Positions 1 through 6,080 of a DNA stretch of 7,562 nt are shown here, piece by piece; the first letter of the stretch is position 1, and each line of letters begins with the position of its first letter. Where the stretch lies: NCBI GenBank assembly GCA_009776995.1, contig WRMR01000236.1, positions 1 to 7,562 on the forward strand, given 5' to 3'. The position numbers and the translations under genes were made by a program. This DNA is from Planctomycetaceae bacterium. GTDB lineage: Bacteria > Planctomycetota > Planctomycetia > Pirellulales > Thermoguttaceae. The notes beneath the pieces were generated by a model. The model worked only from the letters and a program-made list of their open reading frames with translations, did no database searches and was not told where the DNA came from.

Positions 1-70
1 TTTTGACAATGCTTTGAAGTTCCTGGCGTTCCTCGTCGCTGAGCCGAACAATAGATTTTTCCGTGTTCAT
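1..70 (-). CDS. IS630-family transposase, N-terminal fragment (runs off the left edge)
   Basis: Only the first 23 codons lie in the window. They start at an ATG on the minus strand (position 70) and read MNTEKSIVRLSDEERQELQS followed by IVK. From memory, this is the usual beginning of IS630-type transposases carrying an N-terminal helix-turn-helix domain that binds the element's ends; the DDE catalytic domain would lie outside the window. The start is supported by a strong Shine-Dalgarno site (GGAGGA) about 6 bases upstream, stronger than in front of any other gene here, which fits a mobile element with its own expression signals. IS630/Tc1-type elements insert at TA dinucleotides. The call depends on a short peptide, so the family is likely but not proven, and whether the gene is intact cannot be seen. 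Confidence 0.8.
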   Translation of the reverse strand, partial: MNTEKSIVRLSDEERQELQSIVK

Positions 71-76
71 GAGGAT

Positions 77-82
77 TCCTCC
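77..82 (-). promoter_or_regulatory. Shine-Dalgarno site of the transposase
   Basis: On the minus strand this reads GGAGGA and ends 6 bases before the ATG at position 70. It fixes the transposase start. The other intact genes of the window lack such a site. Confidence 0.75.
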
Positions 83-86
83 ATGA

Positions 87-110
87 GTTGGGGGGTAAAA
101 AAGCCCCAAC
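87..110 (-). promoter_or_regulatory. Hairpin in the transposase leader
   Basis: GTTGGGG (87-93) and CCCCAAC (104-110) are perfect 7-bp inverted arms around a 10-base loop. In the transposase mRNA the hairpin would sit directly upstream of the ribosome binding site. Leader hairpins that damp translation of transposase from outside transcripts are known in some insertion sequences (IS10, IS50). Whether this one does so is inference; it could also be part of the binding site at the element's end. Confidence 0.5.
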
Positions 111-140
111 ATATAGAGAAAAAATCACGTTTTTAGTCAA
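110..140 (-). promoter_or_regulatory. Possible transposase promoter
   Basis: On the minus strand TTGACT (135-140; 5 of 6 to the -35 consensus) is followed after 19 bases by TATATG (110-115; 4 of 6 to the -10). The spacer is two bases longer than ideal, so this is a weak call. Its place just upstream of the leader hairpin and the transposase start is sensible. Confidence 0.35.
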
Positions 141-151
141 CATGATTTTTT
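119..151. repeat. Inverted repeat at the presumed right end of the IS630-type element
   Basis: AAAAAATCA (119-127) and TGATTTTTT (143-151) are perfect 9-bp inverted arms separated by 15 bases. Immediately to the right, from about 155, the sequence reads as integrase. The element boundary is therefore probably at the TA at 151-152, in keeping with the TA target preference of IS630 elements. The left end is outside the window, so the terminal repeats could not be compared and the boundary is an inference. Confidence 0.45.
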
Positions 152-154
152 AGA

Positions 155-460
155 ATGGACACACCAGTAGCCATGTTGCCGGGACTCCAACAAGGACGCA
201 CTCTGGCCAAAGAATTACCGCGAGTCATGCCGGTGGACTTGGATGTGGTCAAAAAGACGATTCCTTTTCTCCCGTCGAACGTCGCGGCGATGGTGCGACT
301 GCAACTCCTGACGGCCATGCGACCGGGGGAAGTGCGGTCGATGCGGCTTTGTGACATCGACACAACCGGCGAGGTTTGGTACGACATCCCTTTTGAACAC
401 AAGACCGAACACCACGGCATCCCTGACAGAACACGTAACTGCCTGATGCCCTGCCAGTAA
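155..460 (+). pseudogene. Tyrosine recombinase/integrase remnant, truncated on both sides
   Basis: The open frame gives 101 residues, of which about 1-88 (up to base 418) look like the start of the catalytic domain of a phage-type integrase. Residues 51-60 (LLTAMRPGEV) carry the first catalytic arginine (Arg56) and the HKTEHHG stretch at 82-88 carries the beta-turn lysine (Lys83). The core DNA-binding domain expected before it is absent: the frame meets a TGA at 143-145, inside the presumed IS end. The HxxR box, the His/Trp box and the catalytic tyrosine expected after it are also missing; from residue 89 the sequence no longer looks like an integrase and stops at 460. From memory it resembles integrases common in planctomycete genomes. 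The transposon probably split the gene at the left, and a deletion removed the right part. It cannot be an active recombinase. Confidence 0.75.
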
Positions 461-461
461 C

Positions 462-517
462 CGCTCCATAATTGTCGCGGCACTGAATGGATCGCTCCAT
501 CACTGTCGCGGCTCTGA
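462..517. repeat. Two 25-bp direct repeats with a 31-bp period
   Basis: Bases 462-486 and 493-517 match at 22 of 25 positions; both begin CGCTCCAT and contain TGTCGCGGC. The units lie between the integrase remnant and the 3' end of the GH57 gene. Across the join, ATGGA (487-491) and TCCAT (496-500) can also form a 5-bp hairpin with a 4-base loop. Possible meanings are a local duplication, a recombinase binding site left from the lost integrase element, or the edge of a larger repeat. No T-run follows, so it is not a classical terminator. Confidence 0.6.
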
Positions 518-522
518 CTCCC

Positions 523-2802
523 TTACAGAATGGGTTCCGGTTCCGTCTCACGACTCAAATGCGCTTCAGGCAGTGCCGGTTCGAGTGTATCGATGCGCAG
601 ATCGTTTGCGTTGATGCGTGTGTCGTTGACGATTCCGGTGTCATCAAGAATATGCGGCCTGTGGCGCGATTTGGCACGCGATGTATCAAGCGTCAATGTC
701 ATTTCGGTTGACCAGCAGCCGTGTTTGTCGGGCGTGATGATCCAATGCGGTTGCAGTGCGACCGACTGCTGCACGAGTTCAAAACCACCTTCCGACTGAC
801 TGACCGTCTCGACCGGAAACGCGTAAAAATCCGCCGGCGAAAGTATGTCAAGCGAAACGTCCACGCCAAGCCATTCGTCGCTCAGGCCGATGTGCTTGCG
901 GTGTTTGAGATTGAGCGACGAGCCAAGATGCCCCAGTGATCTGCGATCCCCGTCGAAGAAATAGCGGTCGCCGGCACCGCCGGGCAATCCGGCAAAGTTC
1001 AATTCCGTCGCAAAATGCAGCCGATAGTCGCGCGGCATGTCGCTCAAGTGATACGCGACGCGCAACACCGGGCTGTTCGGCGTCATGGTGATCGTCTTTT
1101 GCAGTTTGATTCGGGCGTCATAGACTTGCCCTTCGGTTTTCATTACGAGTTGGATGTGCGAGTCGGTGTGGTACAGCATCGCCTGATATTCGGAGCAATG
1201 CAGTGTGCTGTGTAACCGCTGCCGCCCGTGCCGCACGGCCTCAAACGGAACATCGCAATCATAAAACATGTCCACAAAACACTTGCGGGCGTACTGGTCG
1301 TACTGCACGCGCTCGTTGAGTCCTTCCTGTTTGAACACAACGCGATTATGGATGCTGGCGCAAGCATCGTCGTACTGACCGTGGTTGTTACCGATCACGA
1401 GTCGGTGATAGGCTTCCTTGCGCCGGGCAAGCGTCGCGCCGAGATTATGGCAAATTTCGCGCACGTCCAGTTCATACATCGTGCCGCCCTGATGAGGCGA
1501 GAACCACGCGAACAGCTCGTTGTTGGCAATGCGCACCTCCTTGTGGCCGTCAAAGTTGAAATCGCGAACATCGGCTTCCAGCCAGGTGTCGTTGCGGCCA
1601 AGGGTCTCGTCGAGCAGATTGTCGGCCTTGATGAACTGATGATAGACCGCGTTGCGCAGGTGCGGCAGATACACGCCGCCGAAAGCCCCGTGCCAATAAC
1701 TGCAATTGCACTGCCCGCGATACAGAGCGTCCTGGGCCGCGTCGATGGTTTTTCCCTTGTGACCGTCATCCATCGCTTTTTTCAAGCGCAAACTCACGGC
1801 CATCATGCGCGAGTACATCTCGTCCGTTTCGGGATAACGCACCTTGAAATTGCGCCAGTAACCGCCGCACAGATATTTTTTGATCTTCGGCAACCGATGA
1901 TCATGCGCCATGTCATATTGCAGGTCTTCGAGTTCGTTCTGACGTTCAGCGGGCATGACCCATTCGGTCATTTCGCGGTAACTCCCGTCGGGCAGATAAA
2001 TCTTTCCGAGCGGCGGCAACGCGTCGATCACTTCTGACGGCGTGGTCGTGATCAGCCAATCGGCATTGTCGCGCAACATGTCAAAAAAGTTGTGCAACCA
2101 GCGTTCGCCGTAAACATGCCGGTAAGTGTCCGGCCACGTCCCGAATTTTTCGCCGTCGTCGCCATGCACGAGGACCGCGTTTTCGTGACGTTCGGCGTAT
2201 TCGGCGAAGAAATGCCGTAATTCATCGATCCGTCCGAACGGGAGCAGGTAACGCAGCCGCTCACTGCCGGGAAACACCGACATGGTGCGTCCGTCATCTT
2301 CGTTCAGGTAATGCCGCGAAAGTTGCTCTTCGTCGAGGCAGGCGTTCTTGAAATGGCAGTCGTCCAGAATCGTGTATTCCATGTCCGCTTCGGCAAGATC
2401 ACGCACGAAAGATTGTTCCCAGACGCGCTCGGGCATCCACATCCCGCGCACTGTTCCACCGAGCCGGTTTTCGAGCCATTTCCGGTACTTTTGAATTTGC
2501 CCGATGCGGTCGCGCGACGGCAGCATGGCGAGAATCGGCTCGTAAAACGGCCCGCCGATGATTTCAACGCGTCCCATTTGCACCAGTTTGGCCACACGAT
2601 CAATGTATTCCGGGTGCCGGTCGTCGAGCCATTCCATGAGTGAACCGCTCGTGTGCAAGGCGATTTTCAAACCGTCGTATTGCTCGAACACGCCCAAAAA
2701 CGGCAGGTAGCTGTCCTGATAGGCTTGCTCGAAAACATTCTCGAAATTACCGATCGGCTGGTGGTTATGCAGTGCGAAAATCAAACGAACAGGTCGCGGC
2801 AT
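523..2802 (-). CDS. Glycoside hydrolase family 57 alpha-amylase / 4-alpha-glucanotransferase
   Basis: This 759-aa, apparently intact protein acts on alpha-1,4-glucans (starch, glycogen, maltodextrins), either hydrolysing them or moving glucan chains by the retaining mechanism. It has no signal peptide, so it is probably cytoplasmic. The GH57 signature regions can be seen in order: HNHQP (12-16), GGPFYEP (83-89), the nucleophile region MWMPERVWEQ (121-130) with Glu125, the acid/base region HGDDGEKFGTWP (213-224) with Asp216, and WHGAFGG (370-376). By family knowledge Glu125 and Asp216 match Glu123 and Asp214 of the Thermococcus litoralis 4-alpha-glucanotransferase. The catalytic barrel covers roughly 1-310, a central helical domain follows, and the C-terminal beta-rich half fits the DUF1925/DUF1926 arrangement. 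The length is somewhat above the ~660 aa of the archaeal enzyme but usual, as I remember it, for bacterial relatives. The start puts the first catalytic motif at the normal distance; the ribosome site is weak. The gene stands alone. Hydrolase versus transferase cannot be decided from sequence. Confidence 0.93.
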   Translation of the reverse strand: MPRPVRLIFALHNHQPIGNFENVFEQAYQDSYLPFLGVFEQYDGLKIALHTSGSLMEWLDDRHPEYIDRVAKLVQMGRVEIIGGPFYEPILAMLPSRDRIGQIQKYRKWLENRLGGTVRGMWMPERVWEQSFVRDLAEADMEYTILDDCHFKNACLDEEQLSRHYLNEDDGRTMSVFPGSERLRYLLPFGRIDELRHFFAEYAERHENAVLVHGDDGEKFGTWPDTYRHVYGERWLHNFFDMLRDNADWLITTTPSEVIDALPPLGKIYLPDGSYREMTEWVMPAERQNELEDLQYDMAHDHRLPKIKKYLCGGYWRNFKVRYPETDEMYSRMMAVSLRLKKAMDDGHKGKTIDAAQDALYRGQCNCSYWHGAFGGVYLPHLRNAVYHQFIKADNLLDETLGRNDTWLEADVRDFNFDGHKEVRIANNELFAWFSPHQGGTMYELDVREICHNLGATLARRKEAYHRLVIGNNHGQYDDACASIHNRVVFKQEGLNERVQYDQYARKCFVDMFYDCDVPFEAVRHGRQRLHSTLHCSEYQAMLYHTDSHIQLVMKTEGQVYDARIKLQKTITMTPNSPVLRVAYHLSDMPRDYRLHFATELNFAGLPGGAGDRYFFDGDRRSLGHLGSSLNLKHRKHIGLSDEWLGVDVSLDILSPADFYAFPVETVSQSEGGFELVQQSVALQPHWIITPDKHGCWSTEMTLTLDTSRAKSRHRPHILDDTGIVNDTRINANDLRIDTLEPALPEAHLSRETEPEPIL

Positions 2803-2840
2803 GGGATTGGGTTTCCGTGGTGAATGGGGTCAATTACGAC

Positions 2841-2869
2841 TTCATAATGATTTTGTAAATCCCTGACAA
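2841..2869 (-). promoter_or_regulatory. Likely sigma-70-type promoter of the GH57 gene
   Basis: On the minus strand TTGTCA (2864-2869; 5 of 6 to the -35 consensus) is separated by exactly 17 bases from TATGAA (2841-2846; 4 of 6 to the -10). Transcription would start near 2834, giving a leader of about 30 bases before the ATG at 2802. Spacing and position are good. The region is AT-rich, so chance matches are possible. Confidence 0.5.
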
Positions 2870-2883
2870 TTGATATTATCGGT

Positions 2884-2957
2884 GTTTTACAAATAAATTA
2901 TAAAAATAACCTAACTTTACTAGAATTATCCAGTTTTACCATAATAACTTATAAAAA
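2884..2957. repeat. Imperfect AT-rich direct repeat upstream of the GH57 promoter
   Basis: Two copies, 2884-2906 and 2933-2957, both begin GTTTTAC and end TTATAAAAA, with a variable 7-9 base middle rich in A and T. They start 49 bases apart and lie just upstream of the putative -35 box of the GH57 gene. They could be paired binding sites for a regulator or UP-like AT-rich elements. They could also be chance similarity in an AT-rich region, which lowers confidence. Confidence 0.4.
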
Positions 2958-3280
2958 CCAGGAAAGAACTGTTTCGGCAAATTAATCCCAAAGAAAAGGT
3001 GCCGGTATAAGCGAAGAATTCGTGCGATTGGAAATTTTTGTTGCAACCCCGCCATTCCATACTTTTTTCTAATCGTTTCGTATTTTTTGGGGTGGTAAAA
3101 AGGCTTGAAAATCAAGGTTAAATGAAATTTGCTACGTCATCCGAAATGACATTTTGGGGAAATAGAACTACAAAATCTCACAAAGAATATTGTAGCAATT
3201 ATAAATGCTATTTACGGACAAGTCCTTGAGACATGACTGAGGTATAGTTTTGTTTGAGGAAATAAGGTAAAAATGAAGTT

Positions 3281-3354
3281 GGAAACTGGAGTGCCAACGA
3301 CGGGTTTGACCGTTGGCTGGTCGTTTAACCGGTCACTGACGTGCCCGGCTGCTG
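3281..3354. repeat. Dispersed hairpin repeat A, copy 1 (degenerate)
   Basis: The right arm (3327-3354) matches the right arm of the copy at 6345-6372 at 25 of 28 positions, including AACCGGTCACT and CCCGGCTG. The left arm (about 3286-3306) is much more decayed, keeping CTGGAG and CGACGGGTTT. GACGGGTT and AACCGGTC can still pair with one mismatch. Two copies of the same inverted-repeat design in separate gaps point to a dispersed non-coding element (REP- or MITE-like). Confidence 0.6.
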
Positions 3355-3372
3355 TTCTTGCGGCGGTCACGG

Positions 3373-3416
3373 CGTGATGGCCGCGATCAGTGGCACAATG
3401 GTGACGGAATGGTAAC
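3373..3416. repeat. Dispersed repeat B, copy 1
   Basis: This 44-bp stretch matches 4376-4419 at 36 of 44 positions with no gaps, in the same orientation. An exact 17-base core, GGCACAATGGTGACGGA, lies at 3392-3408. Looser similarity may continue to about 3435. It can fold weakly: GTCAC and GTGAC flank TGAT and ATCA. The second copy lies just after the PARG-like gene, so that gene is bracketed by direct repeats. Confidence 0.7.
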
Positions 3417-3433
3417 ACCGGTAAAAATACATT

Positions 3434-3448
3434 CCATGACAGTCATGG
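3434..3448. promoter_or_regulatory. Perfect 15-bp palindrome, operator-like
   Basis: CCATGAC (3434-3440) and GTCATGG (3442-3448) are perfect 7-bp arms around a single A. The site lies 43 bases upstream of the PARG-like start codon. Odd palindromes of this size and position are typical of dimeric repressor sites. A 5-bp stem TGGTT/AACCA (3446-3460) overlaps its right end. No regulator gene is seen nearby, so the operator role is inference. Confidence 0.45.
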
Positions 3449-3491
3449 TTCCGATAACCACAAAAAACAGATCATCAATCATACTATCGAA

Positions 3492-4358
3492 ATGACTAAC
3501 CGAACAAGAAGAAAAGAGATTGCGGAAGAGACACTTCTCATTATCAATGAGAAATATTACAAAACACCTCAAGGACAACGCGTTGACCTGACGGATCACA
3601 TTAATCAAATGCTTGTGGGAACAGAACTTTACCTTCCCAATCCGTTGAAAAGTTTGGTCGAACGAGTTATCCAACAAAAACAGGTTGACCAATCATGCCA
3701 GGTGGAAGTTGTCGCTGAAACGACATTGCAAGGTGCTTCGCGGCTGATCAAATCCGGACATTATCAACGTGTTGGCGTTCTCAATTTTGCTTCCGCCAAG
3801 AACCCCGGCGGGGGTTTTCTCAATGGCAGTTTGGCACAAGAGGAAAGCCTTGCAAGCAGTTCAGCACTTTATGAAAGCCTGATTCAATGCCATGATTATT
3901 ACTCCTGGCACAAGAGCCATTCCAATCTGCTGTACAGCGATCGGATGATTTATACACCGGATTGTCCCGTGTTTCGCGATGACGACGGCCGTTTGCTTGA
4001 TGCCCCGTACCTTGTCGATTTCGTGACATCTCCGGCACCGAACGTCGGAGCAATGCCGGCGAGTAGCCCCCTGCGGGAAGAAGTGTTACCGGTTCTCAGG
4101 GAACGTTCGGAAAAAATCCTTGCCGTGATGGTAAAACATTCCTGCGATGCCCTTGTGCTTGGTGCCTGGGGTTGTGGTGTGTTTCAGAATGGCCCGGAAG
4201 AGGTGGCTGATGTTTTTGCACATCATCTCAAACAAGGAGGCAAGTGGCACAATTGTTTTCGCTTGGTATTGTTTTCCATCTTCGACAGGTCACGGCAACA
4301 GAACATCATTCAAGCGTTTCGAGATGTTTTTGGACAAAAGCGAATCAGAGAGATGTGA
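3492..4358 (+). CDS. Microbial-type poly(ADP-ribose) glycohydrolase-like protein (TIGR02452 family)
   Basis: The 288-aa protein looks intact. Its macrodomain-type fold would bind ADP-ribose and cleave the ribose-ribose bonds of poly(ADP-ribose), or remove related adducts, probably in the cytoplasm. The bacterial PARG signature GGG-X(6-8)-QEE is present as GGG (106-108), seven residues, then QEE (116-118); Glu118 is the expected catalytic acid. NFASAKNPGGGF (98-109) forms the ligand loop, and GAWGCGVFQN (224-233) is the second conserved loop near the C-terminus. The N-terminal helical part (about 1-95) begins with RRKEIAEETL, where relatives usually begin, which supports this start; no Shine-Dalgarno site is visible. 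It stands alone: 213 bases separate it from the symporter, and no ADP-ribosyltransferase or toxin is in the window. It lies between two direct copies of repeat B. Activity on poly- versus mono-ADP-ribose, and the physiological substrate, are unknown. Confidence 0.9.
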   Translation: MTNRTRRKEIAEETLLIINEKYYKTPQGQRVDLTDHINQMLVGTELYLPNPLKSLVERVIQQKQVDQSCQVEVVAETTLQGASRLIKSGHYQRVGVLNFASAKNPGGGFLNGSLAQEESLASSSALYESLIQCHDYYSWHKSHSNLLYSDRMIYTPDCPVFRDDDGRLLDAPYLVDFVTSPAPNVGAMPASSPLREEVLPVLRERSEKILAVMVKHSCDALVLGAWGCGVFQNGPEEVADVFAHHLKQGGKWHNCFRLVLFSIFDRSRQQNIIQAFRDVFGQKRIREM

Positions 4359-4375
4359 AGCCCTTCCGATCTCTC

Positions 4376-4419
4376 CGTGACTGCCACCATCAGGGGCACA
4401 ATGGTGACGGAGTGGCAAG
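4376..4419. repeat. Dispersed repeat B, copy 2, with a strong hairpin
   Basis: It matches the copy at 3373-3416 at 36 of 44 positions; the exact 17-base core is at 4395-4411. It starts 17 bases after the PARG-like stop codon. CTCCGT (4373-4378) pairs with ACGGAG (4407-4412), and CACCAT (4385-4390) pairs with ATGGTG (4401-4406), giving 12 bp with a 6-base bulge on the left side and a 10-base loop. The hairpin may stabilise or end the upstream mRNA, but no T-run follows. Confidence 0.7.
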
Positions 4420-4528
4420 GGGCAGTGGCAGAATAAATATTCAATCCCGCTGTCCCGAACGGAACAAGGAATGTTTTGCACCATGTCAACGTTATTTGGA
4501 TGCGACGCCATAACTCACAGCAAAAAAC

Positions 4529-4570
4529 ACCCTGAAATCTGCACTTTGAACTCTCAACTTCACACTTACC
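4529..4570 (+). repeat. Degenerate heptanucleotide tandem run before the symporter start
   Basis: Six consecutive 7-base units can be laid out. The last four (4543-4570) all begin with ACT (for example ACTTTGA, ACTCTCA), while the first two (4529-4542) are more degenerate. The run ends one base before the ATG at 4572, so it occupies the place where a ribosome binding site would be. Runs of this kind resemble the short tandemly repeated heptamers known from cyanobacteria, and I recall similar ACTTTGA-like runs in PVC genomes. Confidence 0.5.
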
Positions 4571-4571
4571 C

Positions 4572-6080
4572 ATGTCCCCCGCATTACTGCTCATCGTTTT
4601 CATTGCTTACACGGCCATGCTCTTTGTCATCGCGCGGCTCACGTCGCGCAACACCGACCAGAAGGCGTTTTACATCGGCGGCCGCAAATCGAACTGGTTG
4701 CTGGTGGCCTACGGTTATATCGGAGCGTCGCTCTCCGGTGTAACCTTCATGTCCGTGCCGGGAACCGTCAGCAAGCAGAATTTTTATTATCTGCCGTTTG
4801 TCCTCGGGATGATTTTCGGCTATTCGTTCATCGCGTTTGTCTTGATCCCGCTCTATTTCCGGCTCAATCTGACCTCGATTTATACCTACCTGGAGATGCG
4901 GTTCGGGAAATGCAGTTACAAAACGGGTGCCTCCTTTTTCATCATCTCACGCATTCTGGGGGCGGCCATTCGCACTTATGTCGTCGTCATGGTCCTCCAT
5001 GTCTTTGTCCTCGAAGGAATGGGTGTTCCGTTTTGGCTGGTCGGACTTGTGTTTCTCCTGCTCGCCATGCTCTACACGTACCAGGGCGGCGTTAAAACCA
5101 TCGTTTGGACCGATTCGTTTCAAACCACGTTCATGCTGCTTGCCGGTATTGTGACCATCGTCGTGATTGCCTCGCAACTCGATCTGTCGTTTTTTCAAAT
5201 GTTGGGAACCATCCGGAACAGCGACTATTCGCAAATCTGCGATTTTGACTGGTCGTCCAAGACTCATTTTTTCAAGCGGTTCCTCGCCGGTGTTTTCATG
5301 CCGATTGCCATGACAGGGCTTGACCAGGGAATGATGCAGAAAAGTCTCAGTTGCAAAAACCAAAACGATGCGCAAAAAAATATTGTCCTGATGATCTTCC
5401 TGATCGTCATTGTCAACATCATGTTCCTCATGCTGGGAGCCATCCTTGCGATTTTCTGCACAACCAACGGACTCAGTATCGCAGACGCCGACCGCATTTT
5501 CCCGACTATTGCGTTCGACCATCTTGGAACATTCGTCGGCGTCTGCTTTTTCATCGGGTTGATTTCAGCGGCCTATCCGGCTTGTGCCAATGCGCTGACC
5601 GCGTTGACCACGTCCACCTGCATTGACCTGATTGGCCTCGAAAAGAAAACCGATTGGCAGGAAAACCGCAAAAAGCGAATCCGCATTTTGGTGCAATGTG
5701 TCCTGACCGTCTTGTTTCTGGCAATCATGCTGCTCGTCAATATTTTGAAAAGCGAGACTCTCATCAACATCGTTTACGACGTCGCCTCCTATACCTACGG
5801 TCCCTTGCTGGCTCTGTACATGTTCGGCCTGTTCACCAAACGCCGTGTCATGGATGTTTGCGTGCCTGTGATTTGCATTGCGGCACCGTTGCTCTGTCTG
5901 GGGATCGAATCTTGGAATATCATCGGACGCATTGCCGGCTGTTTCCGTCCGGGCGAAGCCGAACCACTCAGATTCAGTTTTGGATTCGCCCTGTTGTTGG
6001 TCAACGCGGGACTGACCTGGCTCGGATTGCTCCAGTGCAGTCGAAAGGCTGATCGCAACAATTCAGCCGCGAGACCTTAG
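4572..6080 (+). CDS. Sodium:solute symporter (SSS/SLC5 family), substrate unknown
   Basis: This 502-aa inner-membrane protein is rich in hydrophobic segments and fits the LeuT-like fold of the SSS family (TC 2.A.21; usual length 450-600 aa, about 13 helices). It should drive uptake of an organic solute with Na+. The N-terminus is a membrane helix (about 3-22). The family's GGRKSNW box (36-42) leads into the helix GASLSGVTFMSVPG (51-64), which resembles the first Na+/substrate-site helix. LTSIYTYLEMRFG and GGVKTIVWTDSFQTTFML are also typical. The stretch GLISAAYPACANALTALTTS (around 330-350) corresponds to the helix that carries Na2-site hydroxyl residues in family members. The overall pattern resembles symporters common in Bacteroidetes and the PVC group, often near sugar or sialic acid genes, but no such gene is here, so the substrate cannot be named. 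No Shine-Dalgarno site precedes the ATG; a heptamer repeat ends one base before it. The downstream FAD gene is convergent. Confidence 0.92.
   Translation: MSPALLLIVFIAYTAMLFVIARLTSRNTDQKAFYIGGRKSNWLLVAYGYIGASLSGVTFMSVPGTVSKQNFYYLPFVLGMIFGYSFIAFVLIPLYFRLNLTSIYTYLEMRFGKCSYKTGASFFIISRILGAAIRTYVVVMVLHVFVLEGMGVPFWLVGLVFLLLAMLYTYQGGVKTIVWTDSFQTTFMLLAGIVTIVVIASQLDLSFFQMLGTIRNSDYSQICDFDWSSKTHFFKRFLAGVFMPIAMTGLDQGMMQKSLSCKNQNDAQKNIVLMIFLIVIVNIMFLMLGAILAIFCTTNGLSIADADRIFPTIAFDHLGTFVGVCFFIGLISAAYPACANALTALTTSTCIDLIGLEKKTDWQENRKKRIRILVQCVLTVLFLAIMLLVNILKSETLINIVYDVASYTYGPLLALYMFGLFTKRRVMDVCVPVICIAAPLLCLGIESWNIIGRIAGCFRPGEAEPLRFSFGFALLLVNAGLTWLGLLQCSRKADRNNSAARP

Larger units (their letters stand above)
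2803..3491. other. AT-rich intergenic region between divergent genes
   Basis: This 690-bp gap separates the divergently transcribed GH57 and PARG-like genes. From the left it holds the GH57 promoter, the AT-rich direct repeat, about 320 bases of AT-rich sequence in which I see no gene or RNA, a degenerate hairpin repeat (A1, about 3281-3354), a repeat of a second family (B1, 3373-3416), and a perfect palindrome (3434-3448). Base composition changes sharply at about 3290, where GC-rich repeat sequence begins. That change suggests the repeats were inserted into an older AT-rich spacer. Confidence 0.7.
4359..4571. other. Intergenic region between the PARG-like gene and the symporter
   Basis: This 213-bp gap contains repeat B copy 2 and the heptanucleotide run just before the symporter start. 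Between them (4420-4528) I see no gene, RNA or convincing promoter. The gap and the hairpin argue against a tight operon. Confidence 0.6.

Noticed and set aside
1228..2037. 269-aa open frame on the plus strand inside the GH57 gene
   Set aside because: It is antisense to a clearly recognised enzyme with all its catalytic motifs; its sequence shows no family features and is a codon-usage shadow.
3122..3229. A 35-aa frame on the plus strand in the AT-rich gap
   Set aside because: It has no good ribosome site and its Lys/Asn/Thr-rich composition is what AT-rich non-coding DNA gives; nothing supports it as a gene.
3212..3418. 68-aa minus-strand frame before the PARG-like gene
   Set aside because: It lies across repeats A1 and B1; a similar peptide patch appears opposite repeat B copy 2, so it reflects the shared repeat, not a protein.
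4373..4412. Repeat B hairpin as a Rho-independent terminator of the PARG-like gene
   Set aside because: The stem is good, but no T-run follows it, and the same core occurs upstream of the gene, so it is better called a repeat.
4947..5522. 191-aa open frame on the minus strand inside the symporter gene
   Set aside because: It is antisense to membrane helices, and its highly charged, His/Asp-rich composition is the usual mirror of hydrophobic codons.
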